A stretch of DNA of 33,400 nt, taken from Azolla pinnata (taxonomy: Eukaryota > Streptophyta > Polypodiopsida > Salviniales > Salviniaceae). Every line of letters starts with the position of its first letter. The first letter of the stretch is position 1. The notes under the pieces are model-generated. The model made no database searches, was not told where the DNA came from, and saw nothing but the letters and a program-made list of their open reading frames with translations. Positions 12,201-22,852 of this stretch are shown piece by piece. The position numbers were made by a program, and so were the translations under genes. The stretch spans positions 27,829 to 61,228 of the forward strand of contig JBBBWG010027723.1 in assembly GCA_037176905.1 (NCBI GenBank), in the 5' to 3' direction.

Positions 12201-15200
12201 ATAATGGTTTTAGCTTGCCAAAGATCAATTAATGTACAATTTTTCTGTCTGCCAGGCTAACACCCAATGGAGAAAGGTAGCAGATAGGCTCGAGGTAGAT
12301 GAAAGATGCACTCGTCTCTCAAAGACAGACCGGCTTGATGTTTTTCAGGTTATCTTTGGGGACATTTTTTGTCTAGTTGAGACTGTCTTGAAGGCAAGCT
12401 AAGACTTTCAGATGGCTTTTACCAGGAGTACGTCTGTGATTTGGAGAGAATATTGGAAGAAGAATTAAAAAAACAGAAGGTAATTATTTGGATTTGTTGG
12501 TATGTCCTTGTAAATTTTCAACTCGTTAAAGTACCTTAATCTACACGAATTGGATCTGTTATAGAGGTGATTAGCCCTTAGAAGGAACTGTTTTCTACAT
12601 TTCTTTTACTGTGATTGTAAGATTCAATTGTCAAACTCTATATTTGTGTGGTTGGTCAACCTGTGCTATATTTGCTCTATTTCCCAAAAGTGACCAGGAT
12701 TATCAATGCATATATTTGACTTTCTACTTGCTTTGTGAATGTAGGAACAAGAAAGGAGGAGGGAGAGAGCAAACAGAGATGACTTTAGGAAGTTGTTGGA
12801 GGAACATAGAGCATCTGGTTTGCTGACTGTACGCGTAACTTGGTGGGACTATATAGCAATGGTAAGCATGATAACGAGTCAAAAATAATGTTGTGTTTTA
12901 AAAAAAAAATCTAATACTTTAGGATCAAATTGTAAAATCAAAATTTAAATCAGTATGATTATCTAGAATGCATGCCCTTTATTTACACTGTAACTCATAT
13001 TTGTGTATATTTTCAGTTACCTTTGTCTTTCACTCTCAATTTCTTGTTTGGCCTTTTTCTCTTTTCTTTCTCAAGGTCTCACTTTCAATCTCAACGACTC
13101 TCAATTTTGCTTTTCTTATAAGAATCCATAACTGTTTCTCTTTGCCATGTTCTCTCCTTCCTATCCCTAGAAAAGAGCATTGTCTTTTTTTTAAACAAGG
13201 TTCTGCCTTGTTAGAAGGCCTCACATGTTCACGATGAACTTCAAAGCAGCTAGCTATCTTGGAGCTCAGTTGAGGAATCTGATGGAAAATGAGATATGGA
13301 TGAAATCTGAACGACTGATTTCTAATGGTATTTTGGGCCTGTTTCACGTAACTATGCTTTATCACCATCATCACCACATTTGATAGCAGTTACGGGCTTG
13401 AGTCTTATCAGTGTATCGATGCCATATCCTTATACCCTAAGAAGGTGAGTATGTGGAATGTAGGCAATGATCGTGATACAATAATAAACCTCTGCCATGT
13501 TGCAGCTTGACCTCTGTAACTGACCCATAATGCCACAGCTGTGTTACTTGACATCACGATCGTAGTTCATGTTTAGGGGATTATTAACTTGATTCTTGCT
13601 ATAAAATTGATCAAGATTAACTTTGTCATGATAAAAATCATTAGTTGCTGATGATATTGAAGATTGCTCAATGGATAGACCTACTTAGCCAAGGTGGTGA
13701 TGGTGATGATGTTGCCGATGTGATCTTAGATGGAGAATGCAAGAAATAAAGAATGCATAGAAGTAAAATGAGCTAGAAATTACCCTTGTCAGCAAATATG
13801 ACCCTTCTGAGGTCAAATATGACCCTTTCAATAAAGAATAAAAAACATTTGTAAGTAATGCAAGCAAAAGTGGATAGTGGCTCTTAATGTTAAAAACTTT
13901 GATAGTGAATGTCACAGTTGGGAATGATCTTTTTTTCCTGTTTCAACTTTTATTCAAATATTGTGCAGGGTGCTTGAAATAGTAGCGGAGTTTGTGAGTG
14001 CTTTAAATCGAGTAGTTTATGGGGTTTAGGTTTGGGAATATGCTGAAAGTGTTAATTGATTGATTCACAAATTATCTAAACTTTTTTTAGCTACTTTGTC
14101 TTTGTCATGCTGCATTAAACTGTGAAAGCTTGACACTGTAAATAATGTAGAATGCAGTTATATGAAGGGTGAGTATGGTTTTCATCATCTCTTTGGATTA
14201 TGAAAGTTTATAAGTCATGGAATGTCCAATCTTAATAGTGAGACAACACTGTCACAATTCTCAAAATAGTATAAAAGTTTGAGATTAATTTGTTGAAAGA
14301 TTGAAAACAGGAAACCTAATAAATCATTGAAGGCAGGCATTTATGTTTACGGAGCATAATGATTTTCAGTGGTTTCCTCGTGTCCAGGTCAAAGATCACC
14401 CAGTTTACATGGCGCTATGTCAAAATACTTCTGGTGCTACAGCAAAAGAGTTGTTTGAGGATGCTGCAGGTGATATGGCAAAACAGGTGCTTTTTTTGCC
14501 TTTGTTAGTTTCAGGTGTTTGGACTATTATTGGATTCATAAAGTTGTTGGCATGTTCTGGGCATGCTAAGTTGCATAGCAGAAGTTAATAATATGTCATG
14601 CAAAAAGTAATAGTTTCAATATGGCAGATTATATGTAGTAGGTGAGTCTATGCTTAAGAGAATATCTCATGAATTCTTGATTTTTCAGTACTCGGAAGAT
14701 AAAAACAGAATTAAGGACTTTATCAAGTCTAGGAAGGTAATGGATCCATGTTTATTTAATTGTAGGGACATTGGAACTCAGATGTCTAAACTTTATATGA
14801 ATTTTTTGTATCAGATTATATTAACTTCGGACTGGACTCTTGAAGAGTTTAAAGCTTCCATTCATGGTGCCGGTGCCCTAGATATGATATTTGAGGCTAA
14901 CCTAAAGGCAAGTAACTTTCTTTTTTAATCCTGCAAGCTGTTGACAGTAGCTACTTTATTTCGCTAGACAACTTTTTTCTACATAACTTTTGCAGTTTAT
15001 ATTTGAAGACTTGTTGCAAAGAGCAAAGGAAAAGGAAGAAAAGGAAGCTAAAATGAAGAAAAAGGCTGTGGATGATTTCAGTGAGTTTCTCCACATGAAC
15101 AAGGTTAGGCGGCGTTTCTTATGGAAGGCTATCAAATTTGTACCAATCTTTACACTGTTTTCTTTGTTTTTCCTGTAGTCAATCACAGCATCGTCCTCAT

Positions 15201-16354
15201 GGGGAGATTGCAAGGAAATATTTGAAAGCATTCCTCAATTCAGGTTAGAACCTGAAGCGATGATTTGAGATGCAATGTTCTGGTCCACTATACTGAGCCT
15301 ATTTTCCAAATTCAGGATTATCGATAACGAAGCCCTTTGTAAAACATTATTTGATGAATATGTTCTTCATTTGCAACAAAAAGCCAAAGAAAAGGAGAGG
15401 AAACGGGAAGAAGAGAAGGTATATTCAATCAATCAGTCTCTAAGATGCATATTGCAGTTGAAAACTAGAAGCATATCATAAGGTTTGAAATGAAGTTTGT
15501 GAAGAACATGTTTTATGTGTATATGCTGCTTTTTATTGAAAACTTGATATGAGACCTAGATGTCTATAATCAGCGCTGTAAGATGATTATTGCATGCAGT
15601 CTTTAGAGTTACAGTGTAAGTGATGTAAGCAGCAAAGAAAAATAATTTAGATCATCCTGAATAGAGTTTGAAAGACATTTCTGTCCGAAGAATCAGTATG
15701 TAAGCTCGACTTTTCTCTATCAAAGTCAAGGCGTCTCTCTTAGACGTGTAATGTAGCGCTCTGTTTTAATCATCGTTTATGGAGTTACTGTATCTTGTTT
15801 CTGCTTTCGGTTCAGGAAAGGAGAGAAAAAGAAAGAGAGAGAGATCGTGACAAGGGGAAAGAGAAGGAAAAAAAGGATAAAGAGAGAGAGAGGGAGAAAT
15901 ATGTTAGAAAGGATATGGAATCACAATTTGAGGCAAGTGAATTCGACAATAGTAAATCTGAAAAAGAACATCGGAAGAAGGATAAACACGGTGAGAAAGG
16001 GAAGCATCGTGACAAGAAACACAAGCGGCACCATCAGGGCAAGGGTAATTATGATATGATCACAGAGAAATCTGTGAAAGATGAATCAAAGAAATCTCAC
16101 AGACATGGTTCTTCTGAGAAAAAGAAATCATCTAGAAAGGTGAGGTTTGTATAATTCCTGAACTTTTTTCCATGTTGACAAGTCCTCATTTGTACTGTGT
16201 TTTTTGAACTTTTTGAAATTCTATGAAGCAGCATGGCGATGACCAAGCTTCTGATGGTGATCACATAAATAAGAGACAACGAGGGGATCAAGATTTGGAA
16301 AATGATAGAGACTTGGAAGATGGTGAGCTTGGGACAGATAGCGAATATGCCTAG
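6215..16354 (+). CDS. Pre-mRNA-processing protein 40 (PRP40), WW-FF splicing factor
   Basis: This is a nuclear U1 snRNP-associated splicing factor; its WW domains bind proline-rich splicing proteins and the RNA polymerase II C-terminal domain, and its FF domains bind phosphorylated partners. Coding exons: 6215-6290, 8095-8159, 8369-8437, 8522-8827, 8917-9105, 9242-9291, 9416-9485, 9667-9719, 9824-9881, 10117-10466, 10555-10639, 10945-11049, 11130-11198, 11269-11346, 11426-11512, 11592-11626, 11846-11951, 12049-12129, 12256-12348, 12426-12479, 12745-12861, 14388-14486, 14689-14736, 14815-14907, 14996-15103, 15179-15243, 15316-15418, 15816-16139, 16232-16354. Phases match at every junction and total 1052 residues. 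The N-terminal ~230 residues are Pro/Gln-rich. WW1 runs from W242 to W264/P267 with [17 protein letters not shown]2 from W283 to W305/P308. FF repeats run from about 493 to 890 (for example [22 protein letters not shown]). The tail from 905 is Lys/Glu/Arg-rich and ends near DLEDGELG, as in plant PRP40. Introns 1 and 21 are long (1.8 and 1.5 kb). Intron 24 is GC-AG. The gene looks intact and is slightly longer than typical plant PRP40s. Confidence 0.95.
6491..6620. repeat. ~30-bp tandem repeat in PRP40 intron 1
   Basis: Four copies of a 29-30-bp unit are marked by ctgtcatt at 6501, 6530, 6560 and 6589, each followed by a gtatctgctg-like block and a gaaaagaaa-like block. It lies in intron 1 and is followed by a short CT microsatellite (about 6645-6662). 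Confidence 0.85.
14908..14995 (+). other. GC-AG intron of PRP40
   Basis: Exon 24 ends at CTAAAG and the intron begins GCAAGTAAC, with C in the second intron position, and ends TTTTGCAG before TTTATATTTG. The only nearby GT (in caagtaac) would shift the frame and reach a stop at once in exon 25. The GC donor restores the conserved peptide [20 protein letters not shown]. The rest of the donor (AAG|GCAAGT) is a near-perfect U1 match, as expected for GC donors. Confidence 0.88.
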
Positions 16355-19300
16355 GACAAGTTTTGTAGCTGTTAAGTTGGGGTACTCTGCACTCATCTCT
16401 ATGTACACATGACAGACTTTTGTTTTTGAGAATCCAATTTTACACTTTTGCAAAAATGAAGTAGTAGATTATAATTTGTGTTTGGGTCTAAAGAAGACCC
16501 CTTTTAATCTTGATCGCTATATTATGCCATGATAAAGTTTTTATAATTCATATTATTTAATTCGTGTGAAATTAGTATCTGGAGATTCGTTCTTGTGTTG
16601 TAAGGTTTGAATGTTTCTTTGTTCTGTGGCTGGCAGTTAATTGCTATGAGAAGTTGGCTTTTCAAAGGTAAGCGTTGCATCTCTTTATGCCAAGATATGG
16701 TTTACGCTCTGAATTGTATTTAGTATCCAGCTATGATAACTTTGAAGTGCAGTTATACTTTTCTTTTTTTCCTAAAATAGTAGAATGAATTTATTAATAT
16801 TTTGTACTGTCTCCCATAATTTCTATTGCTGCCAAAACAGTTTGAAATTTTAGCTATCTGCTCAACTTCCAATCTTTCTATATAGGAAATGGAGGTCCAT
16901 TCTTCTTATTTCCCTAGAATCCGAGATGCATAGAGCTTTTTAGGGATTGCTCCTAGTATATGAACGTGATGATACTGAATAATGTATAGTACTGTATCAG
17001 GACCAGATTGCTGTCTATATTTTTTCCTGTTGGTTCATTTTTTAGAGTCCGAACTCTTAGTGGATGGACAGTTACTGATAGATCTTTGTCTAATCAACAT
17101 AGTTTCTCAATAGTCAAGCTTGCTGCACTGTCTGTGAACATTCAACTCAATCTATGTAACTGCATATGATTAAACAAGGTAAACCTGATAATAAAGAAGT
17201 CCATGAGACAAGTGGATCACATTATAGAAACAGAAACATCTTTAGGTTTGTTTGCTTTTGATAATGATTGAGATAGCAGATGATATCACAGGATTGCTTT
17301 TACATTAAATAGATAGATTTGCTGGATAGAAATATAGTATCAAGGATCATATTCCTTTTGGGCCTAGTAATACTAGTATCATGTAGTGTTATATGTAGTA
17401 CTTCTGTCAAGATACTGTCTGTGGTTACTGTAAATCAGAAAAAATCAGGGTTTGAGACTCATTAGAATAGTTAGATGAAGGATGCGTAGAGACTCTTTTG
17501 CCTGAACACTCTTAAATTCTGTACGGATGCCAAGAATCAGAAAAAAGTGAGCATACAGACATATTAGAGAACTGGTTACTGAAATCCAGAAAGATCAACT
17601 TGTACATACTTTTCATCATCCGAAATAGGACTAAGAAGCTTTGCGCTTACTGACATTTGTATATGGGGGGATTGTATTGGGATGTATCCCATTTTAAGTT
17701 CACAGATGGCATGTCATTCTATCATACTCTGCCTTTGAGTTAAACATGGAATACAACTTTCGTTTCATCTGGAGGACAAGCTTTCAGCAGGAGGGAGTAT
17801 CCAACATGCCAATCATCTGAGTATTGCAGAAGTTCTAATTTTTAAGGTTGCTTAAAAAAATGAATAGTAACTTTCATATACTTTCTGCAGGGCACCTTTT
17901 CCCTTCTCCAATTCATGAGGTTAACCTCTCTGAATTGTGTGACCATAGTGTGAGTCAACAATACAAATAATCATTCCTTTGATGCCTTCCACTTTACTGG
18001 CTACAATTGCTCTGTCAGCGATTGTTATGGAATGATTGTTTTTTCACTTTATGGAACATTGCATATCAAGGGCTAATGGTATCCACTTATTGATTTCATG
18101 ACTACTACGAAGTCTGAATGTAGTTGTTTGGCATAATTTGAGTAGAATGAAGCCAAGTTTTGGCAGAAAACACTGGGTCTCTCTCATTTGAACACTACCA
18201 AGGAGGACTCTTGGTTGTTTTTCTTGGTCTGCAATGAAATCTATGGGTATAGAATCCTATAAAAAACCATAATTTTAGGAAGATTAAAGTGTTTGCTCTG
18301 GGATTTAGTTCATAGCTGGGACTTAATTCAAGTCTCTAAAGTATTTGGCAAAATTTGTTTCTTTATGATCAAATGCTGGTAAAACTCGCCTCTTGTTTGT
18401 GCATTTGGAGACTAATTATTGTGACTACGATCTCATTTGCTTGTCCCCCTCGAAGGGAAAGGCAGAAACTATTAGTGGTTTATATACTGCAAAGGAGTGC
18501 AATGGAGATATTTCTCTGACAATAGTGTTCATCTATTGTCATTGCTGAAACTGAACCGTCTACTGCTGAGACAAGACTTCATACCAAGCAGGGTAGATGC
18601 AGAAATTGAACTGTGGAAGAAGAGGTATTAAAACTCCCACTATTAACTGGTTCAGAGTTGTAAAAGATGCATAGAAATTTTGTTTACATGAAAAATTTAA
18701 CTAGCTTTTTGTATCAGTGTTATCAAACTTCCCAGTTGTGTTTTCGACATACTGGATCTGTGTTACCTAACCTGGTTTTACTTCTGTTTATGATACAGGA
18801 GATTTTAAGTGGATGCTTATTACATTCGTTGTGCTAATTGTATTTATTTATGAGTTGTTTCAAGCACAATTATCTTGTTATTCTGGTTTGGGGAAGGAAT
18901 CTAACTATTTCTGTAGATTGCATCAACACGCAGAGAGCATCACTTTTGCTATGCTTTCCTTGCAGCCAGTGGGGGAGATGCTTCAAGTCCTAGGTCATAG
19001 ACAACACTGTATCCTCCTGTTCGGAGGTACGATGCTACCGTTTGTTTCATTGTTTTTCACAGCCAAAGAAAAGAAAATCAAGTTCTTTATTATTATCATA
19101 AGCATGAAGTTTTCTCACCACAAGCTCATGATTTCTCATGGGAAAAACATTATGGAAAGCATGGACGATGGGAAGAGACAATATGAATGTGTTGTATGAT
19201 CCACCAGTAGCTAGTGAAATTCTCCATGCCTCGACAAATGCTTGTTTGTACGCTGATGAATTTGGGTCTCTTTACTTGGTCTCTATTGAGTTCTGGGGCT

Positions 19301-20384
19301 CTTACAGATATCTTTGTCTGCTCATATTGAACTAAACATGGATGCAAAATCAATCTCGGTAGTAAGTAAGTAGATTGTGCAAACAAGTTATTTGAATTCC
19401 AGTATCATTTACAAATCTAGAGTCCAAGACCAGTAGCTGTTTTTCAGGAAGTAGCATATCATGTGTTTGCATCCTTGAGGAACTGATGCCTGCGGATCTT
19501 CGATTTAGTTCACGAAGCCTCCGCTTTGATGCTGAAGCGGAGGTCATCTCAAGTAGTTGAGGTTGACAGTGTGTTAGAATGATCTCAAATTGAGATTCCT
19601 GTGTAGGAAATTGAGATTGTCAAGGGCACAGCTAAGTTTCCAACTTTAGGGCAATCCAATTGCGGAACTAATTCGCCCAACATATCGATTTTTCGCTTAT
19701 GCTTGTGTTGTTGCTGTATTTGAATAACTAGCTAGCACTCGATCCGATTCTTTCGATGTGAGGCACGTATGTCAATGGGCTGAGTGTTGGATAAAAGATT
19801 GTTATGATGCCACCTACCAAGCAATTTGTGAAAAAGCTAAGAGGCTAGATCGAAATCCTTACATCGGATTGGAATAATAGCTTATTGATCAATGGGAAAT
19901 GGGTGTAGGGCTCAATCCAAGCGGTAACCTTTCGGCACATGAAATGAGGGAATGGGGTCCACTGTGTGAATGCATCAAGCTCAAGTGAGTCGGGCGAACG
20001 AGCAAAGAGATTTGTACCGAATCAATGCCAACACACCCATCGTGCGCAATTCCCACTCGTTTTTTCTACCGCATCTCCTCGTTGTCCATGTGGTGTTAAC
20101 GCCTCAAATCGGTGGATGGATCGTGCTGCCATGATTTGCAAGATGTGCTCGATCTCTGAAAGCCCAGAGGGATTTGATCTCATGCCTTGATGCACCCCTT
20201 GGATGCTGTCGTTCGGCTTGCATCGCTAGTGTATATGATCCAGGTTTTTCGATCCCCGTGATGGGATCATGCTCTCGGATTGAATCGACCTGAGTGGGCC
20301 ATTTGCTGTGAAATTGTTTTGTCATGGTGGGTGCTGATGCCATGGATCTGTTGAGCTCGAGAGTTGTATGAGGAGTCAAAGAGA
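16355..20384. other. PRP40 3' UTR and ~4 kb intergenic spacer
   Basis: The first few hundred bases are probably the PRP40 3' UTR. Beyond that I find only short, unconserved reading frames, including one of 128 codons at 18813-19199 that matches nothing I recognise. There is no RNA gene, no clear repeat array and no transposon termini. Confidence 0.5.
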
Positions 20385-20416
20385 AGAAGAAGAAGAAGAA
20401 GAAGAAGAAGAAGAAG
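20385..20416. repeat. (GAA)n microsatellite in front of the PPR gene
   Basis: About ten GAA triplets end roughly 25 bp before the PPR start codon, so they probably lie in the promoter or 5' UTR. Confidence 0.9.
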
Positions 20417-20441
20417 ACGCTATGTTAGCAATTAGGGTTTT

Positions 20442-21992
20442 ATGCGAGGTAGCAGATGCTCCTCTTCTTTTGTCGTTCCGGAGGTCCATCGACGCCCTGC
20501 TTTGTTTTCCCAACGGCAAAGCTATGGAGGAGAGGCGCAGATCCATCCACAGCAAGACTCCATAGATGGAGATGGGGAACTGTATAGATCCCTCGAAGAG
20601 CCCAATCGCCTTGCCAAGACCAGCACCCTCCTGAAACGGATTGGGAAGGACAAGAAGGGCCTGTTGGGCCGGTTCCTTCATCATCACGTTATAGAATGTG
20701 GGCATGGATGGCAAATCTTGCTCGGGAACTGCCTTATGCAGATGTATGGTAGATGTGGTCTTGTGCAGGAAGCACAATGTCTCTTCGACCGGATCCCCAA
20801 CCCGGATTCCTATGCCTGGAACATACTCATCAATGTGTATGGCCATAACAAGGGTATCTGCGATGCAATCCGTGTCTTTGGACGTATGCCCTTCCCGAAC
20901 GTGGTATCGTGGAATGTTGTGGTAACATTGCTATCTTCGAATGGCCGTGGACAGGAGGCTTTAGACCACTTCCTAGGAATGCAAGCTAGAGGAATACTGC
21001 CCAACGATGTCACTTGCATCGCCATGATGGAAGCGTGCTCGATGCTGGCGTCTCTTCGAGAAGGTAACAAGATCCATGCCATCATCGTAGGCAATGCGAG
21101 CTATGGGGATAATATCCTCGTAGCTACTTCTTTGATCAACATGTATGGCCGATGTGGGTGCGCACATGGTGCAAAGAGCGTCTTTGATGTGGTACGTCGT
21201 CGAGATGTGGTCACATGGACGGCGATGATTGGGTGCCTTTCTCAAAATGGTCTTGATTTGCAAGCGCTTGAGCATTTCCAGACCATGGAGCGAGAGGGTG
21301 TCCCACCTAACGATATCACTTTCATATGTGCCATGGAGGCTTCTGCAAGCCTGGCTTCTCTTGACGAAGGCCACGATCTTCATACTAGAATCACATGCAT
21401 CGCGTTTGAAAATGAGGTGAAGGTGAGTAACGCTTTGATCGACATGTACAGCAAGTGTGGAAGCCTGGGATCAGCGCTTCACGTGTTCGGAAGCATAGCA
21501 CGACGGAGCGTTGTATCGTGGAATGCGATGATCGTCGCGTTTGGGCAGCATGGGCTCGGTAGAGAAGCGTCGTCTTTGTTTCGGAAGATGCAAAGCGAAG
21601 GGATAAAGCCGGATAGTATCAGTTTCATCGCGGTGATGAATGCATGTAGTCACAACGGGCTGGTCGAAGAGGGGCTATGGTTCTTTCTCAGCATGGAGGA
21701 GGGCCATGGCCATGTGCATATCATCATCGATCATTATGTGTGTGTTATTGATCTTCTTGGTAGAGCCGGGCGATTGGATGAGGCTGAAAGCGCGGTGAGG
21801 AGCATTCCTTGTGAAGGGACGGTTGTTGCGTGGCTCTGTTTGCTTGCATGTTGTAGAATTCATGGAGATGTCGAGCGAGGTTCGAGTGCTGCAAATCACT
21901 GCTTCAGACTCGATCCGGAGCACGGGGCTCCGTACATCGTGTTGTCGAATCTGTATTATACTGGCTTGATTCCTGCAGATGTTAAAGAATAG
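20442..21992 (+). CDS. PLS-class pentatricopeptide repeat protein, C-terminally short
   Basis: PPR proteins are sequence-specific RNA-binding proteins that act mostly in mitochondria and plastids, in editing, splicing or transcript stability. This single exon encodes 516 residues. An in-frame TAG at 20433-20435 makes the ATG at 20442 the first available start. The first ~30 residues are rich in Arg and Ser with few acidic residues, as in an organelle transit peptide. Repeats begin near residue 90 with recognisable motifs: LLGNCLMQMYGRCGLVQEA (94-111), PNVVSWNVVVTLLSSNGRG (152-170), TSLINMYGRCGCAHGA (229-244), RDVVTWTAMIGCLSQNG (254-270), NALIDMYSKCGSLGSA (330-345) and RSVVSWNAMIVAFGQHGLGREA (355-376, in two parts). 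ACSHNGLVEEG (401-411) and CVIDLLGRAGRLDEAE (434-449) mark the end of the PPR tract, and the E1 start LDPEHGAPYIVLSNLYY follows at 490-506. It stops at residue 516 inside E1 with no E2 or DYW domain, so it is either a shortened active form or a truncated copy. Confidence 0.9.
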   Translation: MRGSRCSSSFVVPEVHRRPALFSQRQSYGGEAQIHPQQDSIDGDGELYRSLEEPNRLAKTSTLLKRIGKDKKGLLGRFLHHHVIECGHGWQILLGNCLMQMYGRCGLVQEAQCLFDRIPNPDSYAWNILINVYGHNKGICDAIRVFGRMPFPNVVSWNVVVTLLSSNGRGQEALDHFLGMQARGILPNDVTCIAMMEACSMLASLREGNKIHAIIVGNASYGDNILVATSLINMYGRCGCAHGAKSVFDVVRRRDVVTWTAMIGCLSQNGLDLQALEHFQTMEREGVPPNDITFICAMEASASLASLDEGHDLHTRITCIAFENEVKVSNALIDMYSKCGSLGSALHVFGSIARRSVVSWNAMIVAFGQHGLGREASSLFRKMQSEGIKPDSISFIAVMNACSHNGLVEEGLWFFLSMEEGHGHVHIIIDHYVCVIDLLGRAGRLDEAESAVRSIPCEGTVVAWLCLLACCRIHGDVERGSSAANHCFRLDPEHGAPYIVLSNLYYTGLIPADVKE

Positions 21993-22744
21993 GGGCTTTT
22001 CAGATTTGATTGTATCCAAACAATGAAGTGGTTTTAACCATCTGAAGGCCATCGATCAGGGGTATGCACACAAACACATGACATGCGCATGTTATCTATG
22101 CATACCCACATGTAAATGTGTGTTTGCAACCTACCTGATGCGGGCACATCGATGTAATAAAAATGGTGAAGGATGAGAAAGATGTGTAGAAAAAAGCCTT
22201 GCAAGTTGGTGGTGGGGATCAAAACAGAGTGTTCTGCTTATGGCAGTAGAATTTCCTCGCATCTCTCTTATCGAATGTGTTGGAAGGGTTTCTGGTTTCA
22301 GAGTTCAAACATGCCATCGAAAATTTGTGCAACCTCCATCACAAATGGGTGGATGCAGAGTGATATGCTGAACTGGGCCACCATATCCTTCCTTGGCGCT
22401 TGCTAAGCACACTATATATACCATACTCGCAGGTGAGTCGGAGCTTTAAAAATCTATGGCAGAAAAAAAGTGGTGAGCTAAACTATTCTATATACGAGAG
22501 TTATTGATCCATTTCGATGACGACTCGGTTGAATTCTTGAGAGCTAACCAGCTGTTTGAGTAGAGATCATCGGCGATGCTAGGTGCAGTATTCCAATTCA
22601 GGATTCATCCTAATGTTGACCTTCATAATATGGGCATTATGGCTTTTGTCATGGTATTATCACTCATGGCTTTTCATTCTTCGATTTACATCTCGTCATT
22701 CTATAGTAAAACATGTATGTGTGTGTGTACACATGGAAAACAAG
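21993..22744. other. PPR 3' flank, no gene seen
   Basis: No further E or DYW-domain sequence is visible in any frame after the PPR stop. A short imperfect inverted repeat lies at about 22060-22128 (acaaacacatgacatg against catgtaaatgtgtgtttg). No other gene is supported. Confidence 0.4.
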
Positions 22745-22852
22745 CTGTAAGCATTCTTGATGATATTGATAGAAGAACAAGTTGCATACAAACCCTAGAA
22801 GTAACATTCTTGATGATATTGATAGGACGAGTTGCATACAAAACCCTATAAT
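22745..22852. repeat. Duplicated ~53-bp motif
   Basis: Two adjacent copies begin with cattcttgatgatattgata, at about 22752 and 22805, and each continues with a (g)acaagttgcatacaaa-like block and accct. A related single copy occurs at about 28309-28347. Confidence 0.8.

Noticed and set aside
18813..19199. 128-codon + strand frame
   Set aside because: No recognisable domain, no conserved splice partners and no clear coding composition; likely chance in AT-rich spacer.
20376..20846. 156-codon minus-strand frame ending in a Ser run
   Set aside because: Antisense to the PPR gene, with the Ser run derived from the GAA microsatellite.
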